In this document: in pieces, positions 57,652-64,000 of the stretch
Position numbering within the stretch: position 1 is the stretch's first letter
Layout of the letters: every line of letters begins with the position of its first letter
DNA from: Cytidiella melzeri
Taxonomy: Eukaryota; Basidiomycota; Agaricomycetes; Polyporales; Irpicaceae
Length of the DNA stretch: 64,000 nt
Reading direction: 5' to 3'
NCBI GenBank assembly: GCA_022592445.1
Contig: JABYQR010000184.1
Location: forward strand, 24,731 to 88,730
Position numbers and translations under genes: made by a program
The notes under the pieces: generated by a model
Databases searched by the model: none
Told to the model about the DNA's origin: nothing
The model's input: only the letters and a program-made list of their open reading frames with translations

Positions 57652-58798
57652 CGCGCGGAGGGACGTGTTGTTGATAATATCCTGTGCCTTGTATGCTTCT
57701 TATATGCATTACAGACGATACTAGGTGACTGTCAACGTGGACCGGCATGGCAGAGGGCTCGCTCTGCCTGGATGAGTTCTATCGCTTATGTTGTAGAACT
57801 CAGAAAAGCGATGTCGGGATTCAAAGTGGACGCGGCGTGTTTGAATCTCGCTCAAGGCCTCCTCAAGGCCACCTGGTCGCCCAATCCGAACACCGGAGAT
57901 CAAGTCGTCCACCACGAACCTGGCCATCTCGGCGTGTTCGGTCTGTTCGGACTCACGCCAAGTTCCCGTACCCACCCCATACGGCAGACAGCTCCGGCAC
58001 CGAGTCCTCGAGACGCAGTGCCTGAAAGCTTCATCGGCCAATCTAGCTGCCTCGTAAGAACCAAGGCGTATGACCCAAACCACAGACTCACTTTAAAGCT
58101 GCGACCCGCGGCTTCAATCATGGGGCGTTGGCTGTTCGGTCAAGATGGGCTACTCCTCCCCACGAGAATTGACTAGTGCCTCGCACCTCTTCTTGAAAAC
58201 TTATACTGTGCCTGGAATTTTGTAGGCAGTCTGAACGGCGAAGGCAAAAGAGCCGCCAGGACCGTGCGTGCAAAACCAGCGGTCTACCGGGCCGAAGTGA
58301 ATGATCCGCAATTTGGGCGCTCCGAAATGCAGGCACTTTACACTCACCAAGAGCTACAGTGCCCCTGGTCAAGAAGCGGCCTGCCTCGGGAGCACTGAAA
58401 ATCTAAGTTTCGGCTTGGGAATTTGAGATTTAGAGGGAAAGTGGGCAAGGAGAGTGTTGAGACACTAACACCCCGGCTGGACACGAAGGAACCAGGCACA
58501 AACATACCACACCTCGAGGGAGGCGATTGCATGTGTGAGTTGTTGAGCTGTGTCAAAGCATGTGTTGAGCTGTGTCAAAGCGCATGTTGATCTGTGTCGA
58601 AATGCGATGGGAAGCTGATCAGTGCTCACGCGCTCTGTATTTACATTTGTTTGTACGCTCATAGTTGTAGTTAAAACCTCACGTCTCCTATAGCAATCCA
58701 TACGTCTTTTACTCTCACAACTCGCCCCCAAAGCATACACCTAACCCTACCAACCAACAGCAGGTAAGCATCCTATTCTCCTGCCTCTGTCAGGCTAG
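57652..58798. other. Intergenic before the retrotransposon
   Basis: About 1.15 kb. Overlapping open frames on both strands (for example 57721-58083 -) have no recognisable domain. A tandem repeat lies at 58541-58606. Confidence 0.4.
58541..58606. repeat. Three imperfect ~23-bp tandem repeats
   Basis: Units starting at about 58541, 58563 and 58587 share tgttgagctgtgtcaaagc; the third is more diverged (ttgatctgtgtcgaaatgc). Confidence 0.75.
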
Positions 58799-59272
58799 TG
58801 TCGCGGTTGGTGATACTGGCTCGACAGGTTATGAGCCCCGTGCTCGTCACTCTCGTCTACGACAATTGATGTGCGGCGCTTATCTGGAGCGCTTGCTCTC
58901 GCCGCGCATGTTGAGTGTACCCCGTTTGACATGGATAGTCCAACAGAGACCAGATTTTTCCAATATTGTCACAATTTTATAGCCTTAGGCGCCTATCTAG
59001 AGCGCTTATTTTCCGGCTAGGAGTGTTACCGGACCTAACCCTAACCTGGGTCACGTGACATCCTGCCTTATTTATCAATAGTCCAGACCCAAACCCTAGA
59101 CTCAGTCTGGAGCGGTTCCAGATCAACCTAGGCTATTGTTCTATTGTTCCTCTTCCATTGATGGGGATTCCCCAGGGATTCCCCAGGGATTCCCCCAGGT
59201 CTTATTGTTCTATTGTTCTTATCCTATTGTTCTATTGTTGTATTGTTCTAGCTCTATTGTTCTACGTACCCT

Positions 59273-59329
59273 GGTCCTTGACAGTTACTCAGGTCCTTGA
59301 CAGTTACTCCGGTTCTTGACAGTTACCCG
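59273..59329. repeat. Three 19-bp tandem repeats in LTR U3
   Basis: Units at 59273, 59292 and 59311, of type ggtccttgacagttactc, with one to three changes in the last. They lie about 90 bp upstream of the TATA box and may be promoter elements (inference). Confidence 0.85.
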
Positions 59330-59416
59330 GGTTCATTATTGTTCTATTGTTACTCCAGTCCCACAGTTACTCCAGTCCCTAGTGTGGGAACTGGTGCACA
59401 GACCATCCAGACACAG

Positions 59417-59424
59417 TATATATA
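59417..59424 (+). promoter_or_regulatory. Retrotransposon TATA box
   Basis: TATATATA, 34 bp before the predicted first base of the element transcript at 59451. Confidence 0.65.
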
Positions 59425-59460
59425 GTACCCCTTACCCTCCCTGGTTCTGCATCTTGACCT

Positions 59461-59542
59461 CTTCGTCATTTGCACTGCCAGGTGAGTTACTCAATGTAAC
59501 CTAGTATAAACATAATATTAACTTCGTCATTTGCACTGCCAG
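59461..59542 (+). repeat. 21-bp direct repeat forming an intron-like segment
   Basis: The 21 bp at 59461-59481 are repeated at 59522-59542 (both contain tcgtcatttgcactgccag). The first copy is followed by gtgagt, a perfect splice donor, and the second ends in gccag, a splice acceptor, so 59482-59542 could be a 61-nt intron in the transcript leader. Confidence 0.6.
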
Positions 59543-59686
59543 TATCCGGCCTTTGAGCCTGCTTGCCTGCTCATCATCGACTTTGACCTCGTTGTCGTCG
59601 TTGGAGATCCACTTCCACTTCCACTCCCTCCCTTCTCTACCCTTGTTTAGGGTTTAGTAGTATAGCAGCAGTCGCTCCGCGACATT

Positions 59687-59696
59687 AGGTCAAGAT
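59687..59696 (+). other. Primer-binding site, self-priming type
   Basis: The sequence aggtcaagat lies 2 nt after the LTR end and is the exact reverse complement of 59451-59460 (atcttgacct), the predicted 5' end of the element RNA. In Tf1-type elements the first 11 or so bases of the RNA fold back on the primer site and are cut to prime minus-strand synthesis. No tRNA 3' end match was recognised. Confidence 0.65.
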
Positions 59697-59931
59697 ACCA
59701 CACAGCTACCGGCACGACCGCCCTTAGCTTGGATCAAGTCTTCCTGTCCCCCCAGTTTTAAAAAGTTTATTCCCCCCTACGTTTGAGAGTAAGCCATCGC
59801 CGTCCGTCTTGACGTGCTTGATTGCTGACTCGTTCACTTTCCGTGGTTGATTCTTAGTGCCGAAAGAATCCCACTCCCGTTTCACCGCTCGTCCAGATCC
59901 TTTGCACAAGGATCTGAACCAAGCGCGTTGA

Positions 59932-60615
59932 GAAGTCAAGATCCATCGCGCCTTGCCCCAGGCCGTGTTTGATCAACTCGACGCAGAGCACGCACGTGGC
60001 AAGAGCCACAAGTACACGGAGAAGGAGCTCAAGGCTATTGCCTCCTACGTCGGTCGCCGTAAACCCAAGGGTTCTGCCCTCACACACAGATTCCCCACTG
60101 CAGAGGAGTTTGAGAAACTCCGTGCTGAGTCCAAAGAGTTCGCTGCCCGTACCGCACGCGAACGAGCTGAGGCCTTAGCAAGTCTTCCTAAGAAGCCTTC
60201 GTTAGCAGAACGCTTCCCAGCCCGGCCAGCCACCAACCCTGGTGCAGCCCTCATAGCCGCAAAGCCGACTCTCATCGACTTCCAAAAGCACACCCTTGAA
60301 GACCTTCAAGGAATCTTCACTCCAAAGCTCACCGCCACCCTCCAACGCCTGTCGATTCTACCCACCATCAACAAGTACCAACAGCTTCACGAAGGCACGA
60401 GGCGTAACTTTGAGAAAGAGAAACAGAAGTTAGAAAAGCTTCTGGAGGAGCTACCAACCCGAGCCACTGTCATCACTCAGCGTGAGTGGCAGCTGCTGGA
60501 TTGGGGTTTAAAGGCAATAGGAGGAATCAGTTTCAAGGGTCTAAGAAGGAATTACGAACAAGTGTTCAAAGCTTTAGACAGAGTTTGGTCGGACGAGTAC
60601 TTCGTATCATTCTAG
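59932..60615 (+). CDS. Extra open frame upstream of gag, unknown function
   Basis: This open frame of about 228 codons follows a stop at 59929-59931 and contains no ATG at all. It is therefore probably cut from its start by a shift or needs splicing; the other frame just upstream (RFTARPDPLHKDLNQA) looks like its continuation. The protein is charged and helical: YTEKELKAIASYVGRRKPKG, TARERAEALASLPKKPSLAERFP, then TLEDLQGIFTPKLTATLQRL. A likely coiled coil (RRNFEKEKQKLEKLLEELP) and REWQLLDWGLKAIGGISFKG come after. It ends DEYFVSF at 60613. It does not look like a capsid or protease and I recognise no family. The gag frame follows in the same reading frame after the TAG. Confidence 0.55.
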   Translation, partial: EVKIHRALPQAVFDQLDAEHARGKSHKYTEKELKAIASYVGRRKPKGSALTHRFPTAEEFEKLRAESKEFAARTARERAEALASLPKKPSLAERFPARPATNPGAALIAAKPTLIDFQKHTLEDLQGIFTPKLTATLQRLSILPTINKYQQLHEGTRRNFEKEKQKLEKLLEELPTRATVITQREWQLLDWGLKAIGGISFKGLRRNYEQVFKALDRVWSDEYFVSF

Positions 60616-62177
60616 AAATACAGTGTGGCTTCTCAAAGTCCCAGAAGTAGTGTTTGGTCTAGAGATCATCTCCCCTGTGAGAACTACCCACACGCTTTCA
60701 ATCACCGTACCATCAGAGACGAGTGTTACGACCCAGAAGAAGGACACGAAGCCTGTGAAACTCAGCCCTGTCCAAACCGATACAACGGTATTGCATATCC
60801 CGGTCGATACGCAAACCAGTATCGACCCATTCATCATTGGCAAGAAGCTTGTATCCTTGAATCCCTCCCACCCTTGCCTGAAGAAGACTTCGATCGAACC
60901 TTCACACAGGAGCAATACCAGATGGATTCCACCAACGTATCTCAGCATGCTTCTAGGGCAGCAACCCCAGCCCCCGCACAAGAACCGTCTCCGCCCCCCA
61001 CAGCAGAACAACTTCTGCATGCGCTACTCCTCGGTCAGCAACAGCTGACACAAGCCATCACAGCGCTGGTTCAAAACCAGCAACCGGTCAACAACAGGTC
61101 AAGGGAAAGGGTTGTAGAGAAACCCGCTAGTTTCAAGGGCAATGCAAGTAGTGACGCGCGTCGCTTTCTAGCTGCCTTCTCAATGTACGCACAGTTTAAT
61201 GAGAAGCTGTCGCCGTACAATGCCCAAGGTGGTCAGACCCGGTTAGACCATCTGTGGATCTCGTCGGCCTTGTCATTTATGACCGAAGATGCAGCAGTTT
61301 GGGCTACGCCCCACATGGATTTAATTGCCAGCCATCAAATGGCATTCAATGGTGATTGGGACGATTTCAAGGTGGCGTTCAAAGCACGATTTGAACCAGT
61401 TGACGAAATGGTGGATGCTAAGGCCAAGCTCAGGGAGCTATGGCAAGGCAAGAAAACGGTTCCGGAATACACGGCACGATTCAGGGAAATCATGGACAGG
61501 ACCGGCTACTCGACACAAGACCTTCGTGATCGGTACTACGAACACCTGAGTACTACCATCAAGAATGAGCTGGTTCACACCGCAAGGCCTCACGTCACTC
61601 TCGTAGACCTGATCAATGTTGCTACAGACATTGACAATCGTCTTCGTGTTCGAGCTCAAGAGAAAGCTCGTGAACAAGGTCGAACGGTCCCCAACCTGTT
61701 CAAAACCACTCCGGTCTCCACCTCGTCCCCGGCTCCCTTCGTCCAAGCACCTCGTGACTCCAATGCCATGGAAATCGATGCTACCAAGGTTGGACCTAAC
61801 GGAAAAACACGCGCCGACTTCATGAAGGCTATGAACGGCAGATGTTACGGTGCGGATCGAAGGATCATCAGAAGAAGGACGGAAAACATGATCGTGAACT
61901 GTGCGGACATTGTGGTGGCAACCATCAGACGCAGGTTTGCCAAAGTCGATTCCTTGGGTACCCACCTAGGCAACAGAAGGTGGCTGCAAATACTCTGTTT
62001 GATCCATCAACTCCGGCTCCCTCGTCGTCCTCGTCTACAAGGCCCCTGCCTAATCCACCCGCCGCCTCCGTCGCCAGCTCCTCGTCACCAAGTCCGTTCG
62101 ACTACGATGCCATTATGAAGCAGATGTCATCGCTCACGGACCAAGTCAAGCAGCTGGGTAATCAAAGGGATTTTTAG
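60616..62177 (+). pseudogene. gag (capsid and zinc knuckle), broken
   Basis: The frame is open from 60616; the first good ATG is 60922 (MDSTNVSQHASRAATP). The capsid core follows, with VVEKPASFKGNASSDARRFL, GDWDDFKVAFKARFEPVD, KAKLRELWQGKKTVPEYTARF and DLRDRYYEHLSTTIKNEL; this is the retrotransposon gag domain (PF03732). At about 61846-61851 the first zinc knuckle is interrupted: NGRCYG in one frame continues as CGSKDHQKKDG and LCGHCGGNHQTQVC in the next frame, consistent with loss of one base. The shifted frame goes on through a Ser/Pro linker and a short coiled end (MKQMSSLTDQVKQLGNQ) to a stop at 62175. Confidence 0.8.
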
Positions 62178-64000
62178 AACGGACTCCAGGTGAAACCGCA
62201 CCCTCGAGTCCCTCTAGAAAGACCTACATAGAAGAAGTGGAGGACAATGATGATTCCCCCACGGACATAGTTTTTAACGCCCCTGTAGTAAATACCCGCC
62301 CCGCACAGCAGCCCGATTCGCAGTCTTCAGTTTTATTTAACGACATGTATAACTACTACGAAACCTTGTCGTCTTGCATAGTGCCTGAAATAGACCCGCT
62401 TAGCATGCATTTCCGAGTTCCAATTACGCTCAAAGGAGTGTTCAGAGAAAAGGGCATCAAAGCTATGATTGACTCAGGAGCCACCGCTTTATTCCTGAGT
62501 CAAGACTTTGTCAACCGGCACCGAGTACGTACGGTCCCCTTAGAAAGGCAGATCCCACTCCACAACATCGATGGGACTCTAAATCAAGGAGGACGTATCA
62601 CACACAGAGCAGAGCTCGAACTACAAGTTGGGGCTATCAAAGAAAACGCAACATTTTTGGTCACGGACATCGGACCAGAAGATTGCATTCTAGGCCTACC
62701 CTGGCTTCGCAAAGCAAACCCCAAGATCAATTGGGCTACCGGAGAAATGGAACTGGAAGCCGAAGAAGACTTCGAACCCTTCCAGTCTATCACAGCCAAT
62801 CGAAGCAGAGACGAGCCTGGCTCAGAGCCGGTATCATTCAGGACACCAAAGAAGAGCTTTGGTCCTGTGCTAGCTATACGTACTCTACAGACATTGCGGC
62901 TAAGGCCCATCAATCCAAAGAGCAACAGACGTTCGAACAGATGGTTCCAGAAGAATACCGCAGACACCAGAAAGTCTTTTCCGAAGAAGCATCACAGCGC
63001 CTCCCAGAGCACCAACCCTGGGATCACACGATTGATCTAACAGAGAACCCAAAGATGTTCAGATCCAAGGTCTACCCCATGTCTCCGAATGAACAAGCGG
63101 AGTTAGACAAGTTTATTGAGGAAAACCTAGCGAAAGGATATATTGTCCCATCCAAGTCGCCCATGGCCTCACCGGTATTCTTCGTTAAGAAGAAGGATGG
63201 CAAGCTTCGGCTTGTTCAGGATTATCGACGGTTGAATGACATCACGATCAAAAACCGCTACCCACTCCCCTTGGTATCAGACATTACCAATCGACTTCGC
63301 CAAGCCAAAATCTTCACTAAGTTTGACGTACGATGGGGTTACCATAACATTCGGATAAAGAAAATGACGAATGGAAGGGTGCATTTGTGACAAACCGAGG
63401 GCTGTTCGAGCCTAAGGTGATGTTGTTTGGCATGACCAATTCTCCAGCCACGTTTCAAGCAATGATGAACTCCATCTTTGCTGATCTCATCGCGGAAGGA
63501 AAGGTCTCTGTGTACCTGGATGACATCCTCATCTTCAGCTCAGACATCACGGAACATCGTAAACTTGTCCATGAAGTACTAGCAAGACTTGAAGCCAATG
63601 ACCTGTACCTTCGCCCCGAGAAATGCGAATTTGAACAGTCACAAGTCGAGTACTTAGGTCTAATCATTGGTAACGGAAAGATCCGTATGGACTCGGGTAA
63701 AATAGAAGCTATCACCAACTGGCCGGTACCACAGAACCTCCGTGATGTGCGAGGCTTCATTGGATTTGCCAACTTCTACCGACGTTTCATCAAGGACTTT
63801 GCACGGCATACCCGTCCCCTACATGATCTCACCAAGAAAGAACAACCTTGGAAATGGGGAGAAGCACAGCAGAACGCCTTTCAGATGCTCAAAGATGCGT
63901 TCACTCAGGAACCTATTCTAGTAACATGGGAACCTGATCGTCCCACACGTATTGAAGTTGATGCGTCTGGCTTGCAACTGGAGGAGTTCTATTGCAGAAA
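62174..64000 (+). pseudogene. pol (protease, reverse transcriptase, RNase H start), broken and truncated by window end
   Basis: The frame opens in the -1 phase relative to gag at 62174. The retropepsin-like protease is seen as IKAMIDSGATALFLSQDFV with the catalytic D-S-G, and DCILGLPWLRKANPKINW. A shift at about 62810-62820 moves the frame. The RT then starts: LPEHQPWDHTIDL, FRSKVYPMSPNEQAELDKFI, SPVFFVKKKDGKLRLVQDYR, and YPLPLVSDITNRL with FTKFDVRWGY. A second shift at about 63356-63366 leads to FVTNRGLFEPKVMLFGMTNS and the active site VSVYLDDILIFSS, followed by YLGLIIGNGKIRMD and VRGFIGFANFYRRFIKDFA. A third shift at about 63970 lies in the first block of RNase H (IEVDASG). Each is consistent with one missing base. 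Confidence 0.85.

Larger units (their letters stand above)
58799..59684 (+). repeat. 5' long terminal repeat (886 bp)
   Basis: It starts tgtcgcgg and ends ccgcgaca, a perfect 8-bp inverted terminal repeat with the usual TG...CA ends. It includes a TATA box, repeats of gggattcccca (59164-59197), many copies of attgttct, and three 19-bp tandem units at 59273-59329. The second LTR is outside the window, so the right edge rests on the inverted ends and the primer site that follows. Confidence 0.75.
58799..64000 (+). mobile_element. LTR retrotransposon, Ty3/Gypsy (Metaviridae) type, 5' part, degenerate
   Basis: The order is LTR (58799-59684), self-priming-type primer site (59687-59696), an extra open frame (59932-60615), gag, then protease, reverse transcriptase and the beginning of RNase H, cut by the window end. 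The order and the YLDD reverse transcriptase motif fit Ty3/Gypsy elements, and the primer arrangement is like the Tf1/sushi group. Integrase and the 3' LTR would lie beyond 64000. Coding frames are broken by single-base shifts, so this copy is probably not autonomous. Confidence 0.9.

Noticed and set aside
57379..58176. A 265-codon + frame
   Set aside because: Its first third is opposite the F-box exon; the rest has no domain, and the composition is irregular.
59034..59052. cctaaccctaacc, telomere-like repeat
   Set aside because: Only two units, inside the LTR; too short for telomeric DNA.
1..64000. CRISPR arrays, operons or biosynthetic gene cluster
   Set aside because: No spaced direct repeats of that type; the genes are spliced eukaryotic genes, and the single GGPP synthase has no terpene synthase or P450 near it.

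Overview
The window is a 64 kb piece of a filamentous basidiomycete genome, most likely an Agaricomycete. Genes lie on both strands and are cut by many short introns of about 45 to 75 nt with GT/AG ends. Several families point the same way: a DUF6535 membrane protein, F-box/leucine-rich proteins, a protein with repeated Thr-Ser-Asn motifs, a Tos1-like wall enzyme and a secreted GH28 pectinase. I cannot name the species. Exon limits were read by eye; where I traced the splice junctions I say so.

Layout. 1-2.3 kb: little that can be supported. 2.3-8.6 kb: an ANT1/PMP34-like carrier (+), an F-box protein (-), two neighbouring cyclase-family (kynurenine formamidase-like) enzymes (-) and a small hypothetical protein (-). 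9.1-12.4 kb: glucosidase II alpha of the ER (-), head to head with an Sld7/MTBP-like replication factor (+). 14.5-23 kb: a small three-exon gene, a Ser-rich protein with a SUMO-interaction-like motif, a LYR/DUF1763-like protein, another Ser/Pro-rich protein and geranylgeranyl diphosphate synthase, all +. 24.1-33.1 kb: GCN1, the giant HEAT-repeat activator of the Gcn2 stress kinase (-). 33.4-38.8 kb: a DHA2-type MFS transporter (-), divergent from a SANT-domain, Rrn5-like RNA polymerase I factor (+). 39.3-46.6 kb: the DUF6535 protein (+), inositol-3-phosphate synthase INO1 (-) and a Tos1-like glucanase (-). 46.9-47.3 kb: a 361-bp MITE with perfect 52-bp inverted repeats. 47.9-49.6 kb: exo-polygalacturonase GH28 (-). 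51.3-57.7 kb: a 119-aa protein, a probable mitochondrial membrane protein, the TSN-repeat membrane protein (-), LSM4 with an ATG-only first exon (+) and an F-box/LRR protein (-). 58.8-64 kb: the 5' part of a Ty3/Gypsy-type LTR retrotransposon, running off the window end.

The genes are not co-functional clusters. Most are single housekeeping genes (translation control, rRNA transcription, mRNA processing and decay, glycoprotein folding, inositol and isoprenoid supply) mixed with secreted or wall enzymes and lineage-specific proteins. The richest stretch for new biology is the retrotransposon. Its LTR has perfect 8-bp inverted ends. A predicted transcript start lies about 34 bp after the TATA box, and its first 10 nt are exactly complementary to a site 2 nt inside the LTR end, as in Tf1-type self-priming. 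The LTR also holds a candidate intron made by a short duplication, there is an extra open frame before gag, and gag and pol are broken by single-base shifts.
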